Assembly (NCBI GenBank): GCA_964510225.1
Contig: CAZEAN010000008.1
Location: 1 to 64,000, forward strand
From: CAZEAN01 sp964510225
GTDB lineage: Bacteria > Planctomycetota > Planctomycetia > Isosphaerales > Isosphaeraceae
Direction: 5' to 3'
Length of the DNA stretch: 64,000 bases
The position numbers and the translations under genes are program-made. Shown here piece after piece: positions 1 to 9,800 of the stretch (position 1 is its first letter; every line of letters begins with the position of its first letter). The notes under the pieces are model-generated. The model saw only the letters and a list, made by a program, of their open reading frames with translations. It did no database searches and was not told the DNA's origin.

Positions 1-2930
1 GCGAGGATAAAGAGCGGATGGTTGTAGGAACGAAATTGTCCAATCAAGAGAACGAACATGGCCGTTAACGCAATGCCAAACCCAACGAACAAACTACCAA
101 ACGACTCGGTTGTCTCTTGTTGCTGCCCTTCCCAACGGACTTGAACCGCCGGGTAAGGCTCCAAGAGATCAGGCAGAATTTTTCCTTTGAGTTCCGCTGT
201 AATATCGCTTGCATTGGCCACGGCGTCGTCAACGTCAGCGCTCACGGTGATGGAGCGTTGCTGGTTAATTCGGTTAATCGCTGAGTAACCGCGTTGAACA
301 TTAACTTCAGCGATCTCCTCGATGGGAACTTCACCAACTCCCGACGTTCTGATCCTAATCGTGTCGAGGTTCGCCAACGAGTCCCGTTCCTCTTGCGGAT
401 AGCGAACCATGAGCTTCACTTCGTGACGTCCACGCTGGAGTCGCATCACCTCTTCACCGTAGAAAGTCGATCGAACTGTTTGTGCAAGCTCATTGGTGTC
501 GATCCCTAGGGCCTCTGCTCCTGGTTGGACCCGAAGTTGAATCTCGGGCTTACCGGGCTTGCTGTTATCAGTGATGTCATAGACGCCCTCCTTGGTCGCG
601 AGGTAGTCCTTGGACTTGATGACGAGGTCTTCGAGGTCGTTCATGTCGTTACCAACAAGCTGAAATTCAATTTCTTTGCCACCAGGGCCTCCGCCTCCCC
701 CGGCAAAAACAAGCTCATCAGCACCAGCAATTGGCCCCGTCTCTTCACGCCAGAGACTTACCAAGTCAAAGCTACTGATCGGCCGCTCGGCACCACCGAC
801 CATCTCCACAAAGATCTGGCCAATGTTCGAACCCGAGCTAGACAAAGAACCGCCGGGCCCACTACCACCAGTCTCCGCATAGCCCAGATTTCGGACATAA
901 GACCGAACAATCGGAAGGCCTGATTCCTCATGGATTTTGGTATGGACGCTCACAAGGGCATCAGCCATCCGCTGAGTCGCGGCTTCGGTCACTTCAGCAG
1001 GAGTTCCTGAGGGGAAGTTCACAGTCCCCGTAATGTAGTTGGAGTCGAATTCTGGGAACGGACGACTTGGAACTATCCCACTCGCAACAAGACCAAGTGT
1101 CGCCAGTAGAACAGCAATCGCACCTGAGATGACAGTAAAGGGTGACCGAAGACCACGCTCAAGCAAGGGTGAGTAAACTCGATCAATGAACCAACGAAGT
1201 CCACGGTCGACCGATCGCTGCACGGAGTTATAAGCGAACGCAAGTGTGTTTGATTCTCTTGCTATGGCACGCCGTTGTCGGAAGGCCTTAATCAGCCAGA
1301 GCCAGGCAAAGAGCGGTGCCAGCAGCCAGGTCAGAACCTTGCCGAGTACATTGAGGATGGGGCCCTTCTTGTGCGAAAGGTGATTCGGAAGGATCAAGAG
1401 GCTTTCGCCGAGCGAGAAGACGAGCATCGAGCCCACCACGATTGGCATTACCGCGATAACCTTCCCGAGTACTCCCGACACGAAGAGAAGCGGTGCGAAC
1501 GCCATTAAGGTGGTCGAGACCGAAGTCACCACGGGCCCAGCAACTTCCATCGTTCCATCAATAGCGGCTTGGACTGCAGGTTTACCCATCTCACGATGGC
1601 GGTAAATGTTCTCACCGATCACAATCGCATCATCGACGACGATTCCTAAGGCGAGAAGAAATGCGAGCGTCGAGACCATGTTGAGCGTCAGATCCTGACC
1701 GAACATCAAGATCGCCGCACCGGCAATCGAGAGCGGGATTCCGAGCGAGACCCAAAACGCCAGTCGGAGTTCGAGAAAAAGCGCCAAGACGATCAAGACT
1801 AAGACGAGTCCTTGAATCGCGTTGGAGGATAGTGTTTGGAGCCGTTCACGGACGATCACTGATCCATCGTCGAAAATCGCGGCATTGTAGCCCGCAGGAA
1901 GATTCAGCTCCCCAACAAGGTCGCGGACATCACTAATGATTTCAAAGAGATCTTCACTCCTTGTTTTCTGAACGAGCAAGACGATTGCAGGGACTTCGGC
2001 ATCGACGCCTTGTTCGTCCGGGTGAAACGCAATTGAATCAGCAATAGGGGCAGGAACCCGGAACCAACTTTGCCGCGCATCGTCCGTGAAGCCATCGCGG
2101 ACTTCGCCGAGGTCTGAGACACGGAGTACGGCACCGTCGGGGCGGGTCAAGAGCGGAAGCTCGGCAATCTCGGCACCCGTGAGTCGTTTGTTCTTCCCAC
2201 GGACCAAATACTCACTCGACTCTGTTTTGATCTCACCGGCGGGAATCTCAATGTTCTCACTGCGGATAATTTCGCCAACTTGTCGGAGGCTCAAGCCATA
2301 CCGCCGGAGGTTGTCTTCGGGGATCTCGACATCGATCTGGTAGTCCCGGACTGCCAGTGGGGTGACGAGTGAGACCGACTCTAAGTTGAGTAGATCCTCG
2401 CGGACACGCTCCGAGAGGTTCCGCAATTGAGTCGCTTCGCGGAGTTCCCACCCCGGACGTTGCTCCTCAGTCAACCCTTCTGGCTCAACGCCGCCTCCAT
2501 AAATTGCAATTCTGATCGCTGGCTCACGAAAGCTCAGCAGCTGAATGTCCGGGTCTTCGGCGAGGAGCGGAAAGCTCGGGATCTGGTCGACTTCCGATCG
2601 GATTTCGTTAACGACCCGTTGGGGGTCATCGATCGACGCGTAGAGTTCGGCAATGACTGAGCCGACACCTTCTTGTGCTGTCGCCGTAATTTTCTTGATG
2701 CCGTCAATCGCTTGAATCGCTTCTTCAACTTTCTGGCAGATCCCCTCCTCGACCTCCTCAGGGCTGGCGCCTGGGTAGACGACCGAGATGGTCACGATCT
2801 CAAGCTGAAACTCAGGAAAAAGCTCTTTCTTCAACTGAAGCATGACGGCGCCACCGACAATAAGGAGGGCAACCATCATCGTGTTGACTGCTGGGCCGTT
2901 CCGCACGACCCACTGGATAATCGACTTCAC
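1..2930 (-). CDS. RND-family efflux permease (AcrB/HAE1-like), 3' end cut by window edge
   Basis: Inner-membrane proton-driven pump subunit that would work with the adaptor encoded just upstream. The frame stays open from the GTG at 2930 down to base 1, giving about 976 residues of the roughly 1,050 usual for the family, so only the last transmembrane helices are missing. It begins with the family's KSIIQWVVRN amphipathic segment and a first membrane helix. It carries the porter-domain PGASPEEVEEG stretch and the paired aspartates of the proton relay in VVDDAIVIGEN (about D433/D434). The GTG is preferred because AGGAG lies 8 bases upstream; an in-frame ATG at 2966 has no such signal. It is the last visible gene of a marR-adaptor-permease operon. 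The family is certain; the substrate cannot be told from sequence. The periplasmic loop at about residues 660-680 is Gly/Ser-rich. Confidence 0.95.
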   Translation of the reverse strand, partial: MKSIIQWVVRNGPAVNTMMVALLIVGGAVMLQLKKELFPEFQLEIVTISVVYPGASPEEVEEGICQKVEEAIQAIDGIKKITATAQEGVGSVIAELYASIDDPQRVVNEIRSEVDQIPSFPLLAEDPDIQLLSFREPAIRIAIYGGGVEPEGLTEEQRPGWELREATQLRNLSERVREDLLNLESVSLVTPLAVRDYQIDVEIPEDNLRRYGLSLRQVGEIIRSENIEIPAGEIKTESSEYLVRGKNKRLTGAEIAELPLLTRPDGAVLRVSDLGEVRDGFTDDARQSWFRVPAPIADSIAFHPDEQGVDAEVPAIVLLVQKTRSEDLFEIISDVRDLVGELNLPAGYNAAIFDDGSVIVRERLQTLSSNAIQGLVLVLIVLALFLELRLAFWVSLGIPLSIAGAAILMFGQDLTLNMVSTLAFLLALGIVVDDAIVIGENIYRHREMGKPAVQAAIDGTMEVAGPVVTSVSTTLMAFAPLLFVSGVLGKVIAVMPIVVGSMLVFSLGESLLILPNHLSHKKGPILNVLGKVLTWLLAPLFAWLWLIKAFRQRRAIARESNTLAFAYNSVQRSVDRGLRWFIDRVYSPLLERGLRSPFTVISGAIAVLLATLGLVASGIVPSRPFPEFDSNYITGTVNFPSGTPAEVTEAATQRMADALVSVHTKIHEESGLPIVRSYVRNLGYAETGGSGPGGSLSSSGSNIGQIFVEMVGGAERPISSFDLVSLWREETGPIAGADELVFAGGGGGPGGKEIEFQLVGNDMNDLEDLVIKSKDYLATKEGVYDITDNSKPGKPEIQLRVQPGAEALGIDTNELAQTVRSTFYGEEVMRLQRGRHEVKLMVRYPQEERDSLANLDTIRIRTSGVGEVPIEEIAEVNVQRGYSAINRINQQRSITVSADVDDAVANASDITAELKGKILPDLLEPYPAVQVRWEGQQQETTESFGSLFVGFGIALTAMFVLLIGQFRSYNHPLFIL

Positions 2931-3032
2931 CGAGAAACTCCTGTTCGTTACGGGTGATCGCAACATCCGGGATCATGCGGTCGACGGAAGAACCAACGTA
3001 GTTGCAATGGAAATTGGTGTTGTGTCGAGGAT

Positions 3033-4421
3033 TTAACCGTTTTGGACGATAGAGGAATTGGGAACCGAGTCCGAAGACTCAGATGCGACGTTTTCTTGGT
3101 CAACACGCGAAACATCAGCGATGTCTTTGACTGCCATGCGATCAACGGGCGATTCGAGTGGGGAGATAATGAGCTGATCGTTGATAGTCACTGGCTTGCC
3201 CGGACCATCTCCTCGAATTAAGACATAGTCTTCAGTCACTGAAACAGGAATCACTTGTCGGATTGAGAGTTTGCCATCTTCAAAAAGGTAGAGGGTGTTG
3301 TTAGGTCGGAAGCCGGTTCTCGGAATGGAGACCATCGGGACAGAAATTGAATTTGTGCGGAGTGTGACCGACACAAACATCCCGCGACGGAGTCCACCTG
3401 GCTCCGGAATCTCGATTCGACAGGGAAGGGTTCGAGTCCGTTCATCGATCCCAATCCCTTCAGTCCGGGCTAGCCTACCTTGCCAGGTTCTCGAATCCCC
3501 TTCGAGAGTCCGGGAAATTGTTGCAGCAGCGCGCGGAATTTCATACGGGTTCGGAGATCCATTTTGGTCCACGAGTTGGTCGAGCGGATCACGACCACCC
3601 GCAAGCCAGTAAAGGTCCTCAAGCTGAAGACTGCAGCGGACTTCCATCGTGGTATTGTCTTCAATCCGGATCAGTGAGTCACCGGGCCTTGCATAGCCGC
3701 CTTCTTCCACCAAGACTTCCACAATCCGGCCATTCACTGGTGACTTGATCACGGTCCGTTCGCGGTCATAGCGGACCTGCTCCACTTGTGCCTCGACTCG
3801 ACTCAATTGAGCTTCAAGCTTGTTGCGTCGCGACGCAAATGTTCGCTGATTATTGAGAAGTTGCTGAAGATTCTGACGTGCCGTAAGTACCGAGCTCTCC
3901 GCTTGGTCACGTTCCTTGAGTGTGGCGACCCGCTGTACTCCAAGTTCATTAACACGCTCTTGCTCACGACGTTGGAGCGTAAGGTCGCGTTGTGCGAGTT
4001 CGACAAGATCCTTTGTATTCTCGATCTCAACATCCAATTGTTCGAGATCAGCCTGGAGTTGGTCTGCCTCTGCACTCAGAACCTCTTCGTCAAGGTCGAG
4101 CGGTCTCGAGTCCAGTTCCATCAAGAGATCGCCGCGTTTGACAGCTCGACCAGCCCAGCAGGACTCAGACTTCTTCACCACCCGGCCTTGAATCTCTGCT
4201 GAAACACTAATTTCCCTCTTCGGGACGACGGTCCCATTGACCTCGATTCCAAAGCCTCCTTCGGGAGGGCTTCCGACCGCGACAAGTTCGACTGTTGGAG
4301 TTGGATCGGTGAATTCTTTGGCCTTCGGCGGTTCTTTCATGCTCAGCTGCCAGGCAAAGAGCCCTGCCCCGGTAGCGAGGAGTAAAAACGGGGTGACGAA
4401 ATTTACCAGCATCTTGGTCAT
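3033..4421 (-). CDS. RND efflux periplasmic adaptor (membrane-fusion protein)
   Basis: Periplasmic adaptor that links an RND pump to an outer-membrane channel. One N-terminal membrane anchor (about residues 5-25) is followed by a first biotinyl/lipoyl half (VSAEIQGRVV and KRGDLLMELD), a long alpha-helical hairpin rich in Gln, Glu and Arg (about residues 95-200), the second lipoyl half (IKSPVNGRIVEVLVEEG) and a beta-barrel domain. The length of 462 aa is slightly above the usual 350-420. The ATG at 4421 is chosen because GAGGAG lies 8 bases before it; a GTG at 4430 overlapping the marR stop codon is the alternative. The gene is 102 bp upstream of the permease gene and almost touches marR, which indicates one operon. 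No separate outer-membrane channel gene is visible. Confidence 0.93.
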   Translation of the reverse strand: MTKMLVNFVTPFLLLATGAGLFAWQLSMKEPPKAKEFTDPTPTVELVAVGSPPEGGFGIEVNGTVVPKREISVSAEIQGRVVKKSESCWAGRAVKRGDLLMELDSRPLDLDEEVLSAEADQLQADLEQLDVEIENTKDLVELAQRDLTLQRREQERVNELGVQRVATLKERDQAESSVLTARQNLQQLLNNQRTFASRRNKLEAQLSRVEAQVEQVRYDRERTVIKSPVNGRIVEVLVEEGGYARPGDSLIRIEDNTTMEVRCSLQLEDLYWLAGGRDPLDQLVDQNGSPNPYEIPRAAATISRTLEGDSRTWQGRLARTEGIGIDERTRTLPCRIEIPEPGGLRRGMFVSVTLRTNSISVPMVSIPRTGFRPNNTLYLFEDGKLSIRQVIPVSVTEDYVLIRGDGPGKPVTINDQLIISPLESPVDRMAVKDIADVSRVDQENVASESSDSVPNSSIVQNG

Positions 4422-4426
4422 CGCGA

Positions 4427-5005
4427 TCACTCCTCTGACGAGCCATCACGGCTCGACGATTCGATAACTCGGGGGCTTGGTTTGATCGGAATTTGCTCAA
4501 AACCTGTGGCTCCGTCGAGATTCGCGATCCTTCGGAGCAACTTCTTCAGCTGTATTCGTTCTGAATCGGAAAGATTCGCAAGACACTCGTCTTCGACGCG
4601 ATCAGCGAGTTCGCTCGCCTGACGCACCAACTCACTTCCAAGTTCAGTCAGGTCGATCCGATGGGCGCGACGGTCCTCCGGATCCGGGTGCCGCTGGACG
4701 ATTTCCCTTTGTTCCAACTCATCAATCAGCGCGACCATTGTCGATCGATCGATACAGAGAGCGCCGCCGAGCTGTTGTTGAGAGAGAGCACCGAAGTGAT
4801 TGATCGACATCAGGACGCCAAATTGCTTGATATGAAGACCAATTGGACTAAGCTCTTCTTCGAGACGCGACCTCAATTGATGCGCTGAACGTGCAAGTAA
4901 AAAGCCCAGTGACTCTCTCGCCGGGCTCTGGCTAAAGTCAGGCATCGCTAACTTAGGAAGTCGTGGATGCTTCTCTCGTAATTTGGCCGAGTCGGACTCA
5001 CCCAT
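4427..5005 (-). CDS. MarR-family transcriptional regulator
   Basis: Winged-helix DNA-binding repressor, 192 aa. The core at about residues 30-150 shows the family pattern: a dimerisation helix (LLARSAHQLRSRLEEEL), a helix-turn-helix (LSQQQLGGALCIDRSTMVALID) and the wing loop with HPDPEDRRAHRIDLT. MarR proteins usually bind palindromes at their own promoter and release on binding a phenolic or hydrophobic ligand. Here the gene is first in an operon with the adaptor and RND pump, and its stop overlaps the next coding region, so control of the pump is the likely role. About 25 residues at the N-terminus and 40 at the C-terminus extend beyond the core. The start has no clear Shine-Dalgarno signal, so an internal ATG at 4945 (MPDFSQ) is possible. 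Confidence 0.92.
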   Translation of the reverse strand: MGESDSAKLREKHPRLPKLAMPDFSQSPARESLGFLLARSAHQLRSRLEEELSPIGLHIKQFGVLMSINHFGALSQQQLGGALCIDRSTMVALIDELEQREIVQRHPDPEDRRAHRIDLTELGSELVRQASELADRVEDECLANLSDSERIQLKKLLRRIANLDGATGFEQIPIKPSPRVIESSSRDGSSEE

Positions 5006-5091
5006 AGATGTGCAGTTTCTGATCAGAGGAAATGGCGAGAAAGTATCGAGATTGATATAGAGGAGATCGCGAGAAGGAGGAAGGCAAACTG

Positions 5092-5104
5092 TCAGTAATA
5101 CTGA
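5092..5104. promoter_or_regulatory. Palindrome TCAGTA-A-TACTGA, candidate MarR operator
   Basis: A perfect 13-bp inverted repeat with 6-bp arms lies 87 bp upstream of the marR start. On the minus strand TTGTTT, a 17-base spacer and TATTAC precede the gene, and the TATTAC hexamer falls inside the palindrome, the arrangement expected for autorepression. The match to promoter consensus is modest, so this is a candidate only. Confidence 0.35.
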
Positions 5105-5262
5105 TTATTTCTTACCCAAACAAGTTGGACGGTCAAGTCCGAGTCTCTCAAAAGTGACAAAGACTCCACCTACAATGGGCGTTGAAGCCGTAGCACTTCG
5201 ACGTAATATTTGCTCTCATCATGAGTTACATTGTGACAGCATCTTGACGCCTCAATCCGAGA

Positions 5263-5682
5263 TTATTCGGTCAAAACCGCATCGGCCTCAATCTCGACCA
5301 AAGCCTCCGGAACGATAAGTCGGGAGACTTCCACCATCGTTGCTGCAGGTTTGATGGTCCGGAAGAGTTCCGCATGCTCAAAAGCAACATCCTCCCAAGC
5401 ATCAATGTTGGTGACGTAGATTCGGGTTCGAATTATGTCGGTGGCAGCGCCTCCCAGTGCTTCCACGCTGGCGATAATAATAGCTAAGGCCCGTCGCGTT
5501 TGCTGGCGGACGGAAGGACTTAGAGATCCGTCGGACTCAAGTCCGAGACATCCCGTAACAGCGATCGACGCGCCAATCCGTACGGCGCGTGCATAGCCGA
5601 CCTGGTCTTCCCAAGGTGATCCAGTGGAGACGATTTGACGGGGACCGTGTGAGGAAACGGTTAAGTGGACGTGGTCGCGCAT
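5263..5682 (-). CDS. Rid family (YjgF/UK114) protein
   Basis: Small trimeric enamine/imine deaminase family protein, 139 aa, close to the family length of about 130. Known members hydrolyse reactive 2-aminoacrylate-type intermediates; others act in catabolic pathways. Visible signatures are the early segment SPWEDQVGYARAVRIG, the middle QTRRALAIIIASVEALGG, then IIRTRIYVTNIDAWEDV and the C-terminal PAATMVEVSRLIVPEALVEIEADA, where the Arg in SRL and the Glu in VEIEA match the conserved active-site region. It starts 86 bp from, and diverges from, the FKBP gene. The partner pathway cannot be told from the neighbours. Confidence 0.88.
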   Translation of the reverse strand: MRDHVHLTVSSHGPRQIVSTGSPWEDQVGYARAVRIGASIAVTGCLGLESDGSLSPSVRQQTRRALAIIIASVEALGGAATDIIRTRIYVTNIDAWEDVAFEHAELFRTIKPAATMVEVSRLIVPEALVEIEADAVLTE

Positions 5683-5768
5683 GGCAATGGTTCCTCGATT
5701 CCGGTAGGATAATGACTAATCTTTAACGACTGCTTGCGATTCAAACGAATGACCGAGTGGGAGAGCTC

Positions 5769-6101
5769 ATGGCTGAATTCGCCACCGTGATCGAAGAGGT
5801 CAAAGTTGGTCAGGGTCGAGCTGCCTCCTCGGGCGACATGGTCGACGTGCACTATGAAGGTACTCTCCAAGACGGAACGATGTTTGACAGCTCCCGGAAG
5901 CGTGGTCAACCATTCTCCTTCAAACTCGGTGCAGGGCAAGTGATCCAAGGCTGGGATGTCGGAGTTGCTGGGATGCAACCGGGAGGCGTTCGAAAGTTGA
6001 CGATTCCTCCCGAGGAAGGCTATGGGGCGCGCGGGGCTGCCGGAGTGATTCCACCTCATGCCACGCTCTACTTCGAGGTTGAACTGATCAGCATCCGCTG
6101 A
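5769..6101 (+). CDS. FKBP-type peptidyl-prolyl cis-trans isomerase
   Basis: Single-domain FKBP of 110 aa that would speed proline isomerisation in folding proteins. The whole domain is recognisable: VDVHYEGTLQDGTMFDSS, the GAGQVIQGWDVGVAGM core, the KLTIPPEEGYGARG loop and the C-terminal IPPHATLYFEVEL. There is no signal peptide, so it is probably cytoplasmic. The ATG at 5769 is chosen, with GGGAGAG just upstream; a GTG at 5757 in frame is less likely. A perfect 9-bp hairpin lies just after the stop codon and may end its transcript or control the next gene. Confidence 0.95.
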   Translation: MAEFATVIEEVKVGQGRAASSGDMVDVHYEGTLQDGTMFDSSRKRGQPFSFKLGAGQVIQGWDVGVAGMQPGGVRKLTIPPEEGYGARGAAGVIPPHATLYFEVELISIR

Positions 6102-6135
6102 GGTCCAATCAAGAAGCAACGGGTCGAGCGAAACA

Positions 6136-6161
6136 CTCCGATCGCCCACCAACGATCGGAG
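6136..6161 (+). promoter_or_regulatory. Perfect hairpin that hides the ribosome-binding site of the 6173 gene
   Basis: CTCCGATCG at 6136-6144 pairs perfectly with CGATCGGAG at 6153-6161 across an 8-base loop. The right arm contains four bases of GGAGG (6158-6162), the Shine-Dalgarno sequence of the ATG at 6173. The structure could act as a translational switch or RNA thermometer, or simply as the FKBP transcript end, although no U-run follows. Confidence 0.5.
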
Positions 6162-6172
6162 GACTCTGTATC

Positions 6173-6634
6173 ATGAGAACGTCCACGTATTCTGGTCAGC
6201 TTTGCGCACAAGTTGAATCAGTTCAATCAACCCTGAATGCCCGCGCCGTCGGTTTTTGGAAGCACGAGGATCGGCGACTCTCGCTTAAGTGTTTCATTGG
6301 AGCCCCTGACCTCCCGACCGAGGTCGGGCAGAAGTTCCAAGCCTCCGCCGGGGAAGTCGGCCTCGAACTCCGAGAGCTGGGAATCGTTAAGGCAGTCGCG
6401 TTGCGTAGTGTCGCGGTTTCCTTAGCAGGTCTTCTGCCGGTCGAAACTGGATCGGGATACTGGCTCCGATCATTCGGTGCGGCCCGATCGGTTGCCGTCC
6501 CCCTGGAAGATAGCGAAGGGGAGATCTACGCAGTCTTTTCGGCTGCGTTACCAACCATTGGTCCCCCCGACGACGATGCGGTCGCGTCACTGATTCGGGC
6601 ACATGGCGATCAAATCCTGCCCGAGTTGAGCTAA
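6173..6634 (+). CDS. Small GAF-like protein of unknown function
   Basis: Soluble 153-aa protein without signal peptide or membrane helix. Its order of elements resembles a lone GAF domain: an N-terminal helix, RRLSLKCFIGAP, a central helix, a segment ending in SVAVSLAGLLPVE, then RSVAVPLEDSEGEIYAVFS and a final helix. GAF domains bind small molecules or dimerise; no catalytic residues are visible. The ATG has GGAGG 10 bases upstream, inside a perfect hairpin. It lies 72 bp after the FKBP gene and is followed by a structured intergenic region. The GAF assignment rests on pattern only. Confidence 0.6.
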   Translation: MRTSTYSGQLCAQVESVQSTLNARAVGFWKHEDRRLSLKCFIGAPDLPTEVGQKFQASAGEVGLELRELGIVKAVALRSVAVSLAGLLPVETGSGYWLRSFGAARSVAVPLEDSEGEIYAVFSAALPTIGPPDDDAVASLIRAHGDQILPELS

Positions 6635-6681
6635 GCCGCGGTCACACTCCTTGAACCTCTCCAGGTCCTCAGCACGGGCTC

Positions 6682-6726
6682 GGTGGCTCTATCCCAAGCG
6701 ATTGGTTAACGTTGGATAGAGCCGCC
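6682..6726 (+). terminator. Strong hairpin after the GAF-like gene
   Basis: GGCTCTATCC (6685-6694) and GGATAGAGCC (6714-6723) pair perfectly. The stem extends by a T-G wobble and two G-C pairs to 13 pairs, with a 19-base loop. No U-tract follows, so it may be a factor-dependent end or an RNA processing structure. Confidence 0.4.
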
Positions 6727-6746
6727 CAATTCGTCGTTCTGGGTGG

Positions 6747-6796
6747 ATCTTGTCGATCTCTGACCGACTTAGAGTCATCCTACTCGACGACAAGAT
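6747..6796 (+). other. Second inverted repeat in the 6635-6866 gap
   Basis: ATCTTGTCG at 6747-6755 and CGACAAGAT at 6788-6796 form a 9-bp perfect inverted repeat with a 32-base loop, ending 70 bp before the dehydrogenase start. Function unknown; it could lie in the 5' leader of that gene. Confidence 0.3.
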
Positions 6797-6866
6797 TCCT
6801 GGACCGAGTATCGAGACTCATCCCGCGCTGGGTAGGCGGTATGGTCGCAACCGTGGAGCCTAAGCC

Positions 6867-9800
6867 GTGTTGAATTGTCCCAGAATCCTGATGGGGCTTG
6901 TGTTGATCTCCTCCGTTCTCAGTCAGTCTCTAAGGGCTCAGCCGGAATTGGTCGCACCGACCGATGCACTCTCGCCAGCGGAGGAACGAGCGAAACTTAA
7001 GGTTCCCCCTGGGTTTGAGATCCAACTGGTCGCCTCCGAGCCCTTCATCTGGAAGCCAATGAACCTCGGATTTGACGACCGAGGACGGCTCTGGGTGACT
7101 TCCAGTCGCGAATATCCCTTTCCAGCTGACGACACTGCAGAAGCACGTGATCGGATCACGATTCTCTCAGATTTTGCGCCGGACGGTCGTGCGCTCACGA
7201 TCACGCAATTTGCAGAGGGGCTAAACATCCCGATTGGACTCTTACCCCTCTCGGATCATGAGGCGATCGTCCACAGCATCCCTCAGGTCCTCAAATTGAC
7301 TGACACCGACGGAGATGGCAAGGCGGATGAACGTGAGGTCATCCTCGAAGAGTTTGGATCGAGGGACACTCATGGGATGACGAATGCATTTACAGTAGGC
7401 TTTGATGGCTGGATTTACGCTTGCCACGGTTTCTCCAATACCTCAACGGTGGAAGCCGACACCGGGGATCCGATTACGATGCAGTCGGGGAATACGTATC
7501 GGTTCCGGTCCGACGGCTCCGAGGTTGAGCAATGGACATGGGGCCAGGTCAACCCATTTGGCCTCAGTCTTGATCCGATGGGGAACCTCTGGTCCTCCGA
7601 CTGCCACACGATGCCTATCTACCAACTCCTCCGCGGAGCTTATTACCCGAGTTTCGGGAAGCCGCACGATGGTCTTGGCTTTGGCCCACCAATGATGGAT
7701 CACAATCATGGGTCGACTGGGATTGCGGGGATTGTCGCGTACCATGGAGACCACTTCCCAGAGTCGTATCGGGGCACGATTTTTGTAGGGAACCCCGTCA
7801 CTGCTCGTGTCAACCATGATCGGATCGAATGGACCGGGTCGACTCCCCGAGCGATCGAACAGCCCGATTTTGTCGTCAGTGAGGATCCTTGGTTTCGGCC
7901 CGTCGACATCGAACTTGGTCCCGATGGTGCTCTTTATATTGCCGACTTTTACAACAAGATCATTGGTCACTATGAGGTCCCGCTCACACATCCCGGACGA
8001 GACCGAGCCCGAGGTCGGATCTGGCGGATCGTCTACGTCGGTGAGGATGGGTCCGCTCCAAGCCCGGAGATCCCTCGCGAGGACTGGGGCCGAGCCACCC
8101 TCGACGAGTTGATTGAAGACCTCTCGAACGCAAACTTCATGGTCCGAATGCAGGCGATGGAGGAATTGATTGAACGACCAACTGCCTCTGGCGTCGATCA
8201 AGCCTTGCTTGAAGAGCTGTCAAAGACAGATCAGCCCCCCGATTCGAAGGTCCATTTATTGTGGGCGTTGGAGAGACGATTGGGGCTCAACGTCGAGCAA
8301 GTATCGGCGGGCGCGAATGATCCGGCACCGGTTGTCCGTCGCCACACGATCGCAATCCTCGGTGAGCGTCGTGACTGGTCGGAGCATGATCGATCGACCG
8401 TCCTTGAAGGACTTCAAGACTCGAATCCGTTCGTCCGTCGAGCTTCTGCCGAAGCCTTAGGCATCCATCCTGCACCGGAGCAACTTAGGCCGCTCTTGAT
8501 TGCCCGAGACGTAGATCATCGTGACAAGACAAACGATAGCCATTTGACGCACACGATCAGGATCGCACTCCGGAATCACCTTCGACTGGAGGAGGCTTGG
8601 CTCGCTCTCCCCGATCCTAGCGAGTTGCCATCATCGTTTGCCGAGGAGCTTTTGGTCGCTTACCTCGCAGACGTCGCCATGGGTGTCCGGACTCTCGAAG
8701 CCTCTCATTTCTTGATGGAGGCGATTCGGAGCCGAGCGGAGTTGACCAACACCCCCCGAACCCTCATCGCTACCCTTGGATCTGACGGCATTCGGTTCGA
8801 AATCGGGGGTAATTTTCAAGTGCGACTCAACGATCGAGATCCCATCGAACCGCTCGTTGAACACTCAACCCACTACGGTGACGGATCAACCGAGACGTCG
8901 TTCCGAAACTACGGCGAGAAACTTCTGGAACTTGAGGATCGGTCCCCAAACGTCGAAGTAATGCAGATCCTCCGAGGACTCAAACGCGGTCTCGACGCTC
9001 GGGGTGCGTTGCCGAGCAACGAGACCCTCCAGTGGGCCTCTAAAGTCGCTCAGGATCAATTCGAAGCTGCCCAAATTTCAGAAGCGATTGAACTTACGCG
9101 ACTCTATCGCCTCGATTCCTCAATCAAACTACTTCAGGAGTTGGTCGAGGAGCCAACGCATCAGGAAGCGATCAAGAGCGCCGCGATCGTTGCTCTCGGC
9201 GATCTCGAACCGTCCCTGACACTTTCGCTCTTGGCTGATTTTCTGAATGATCCCGAACAGAGCAACGGTGTCAGAACAGAGTCCGCTACTTCATTGGGCA
9301 GACAGAACACTCCTGAAGCACTCCAGGCACTTCAAGAAGCAATCACAATCGCGCCCGCAGCGTTACAATCTGGGATTGCGTTAGCGCTTAGTGGTTCTCG
9401 GAATGGTGCTGAGTCGTTGCTCGAACTCATCGCTCAAGGGAAAGTCTCCCCGAGGATCTTGCTAGAAGGTCAACTGAGAACACGACTTCAGAGTGTTGGA
9501 CTCGATGACCTTGAAGGACGGATTGAGAAGCTGACGAATGGGTTGCCCTCGATTGACGAAACCCGCGCCGCCCTGATCGAGGCCCGTCTGGCACGCTTCG
9601 CGCAAGACGAACCTGATTTAGACGTCGGAAAACTGGTATTTCAGAAGAACTGTGCGAGCTGCCATCAACTAAGTGGGGAGGGCGCCAGGGTCGGTCCTCA
9701 ATTGGACGGTGTCGGGAACCGAGGTCCCGCTCGATTAATGGAAGACATTCTCGATCCTAACCGTAACGTTGATCAGGCCTTTCGGGCCACGACACTTGCA

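Noticed and set aside
5661..6152. 163-codon minus-strand open frame
   Set aside because: Antisense to the complete FKBP domain.
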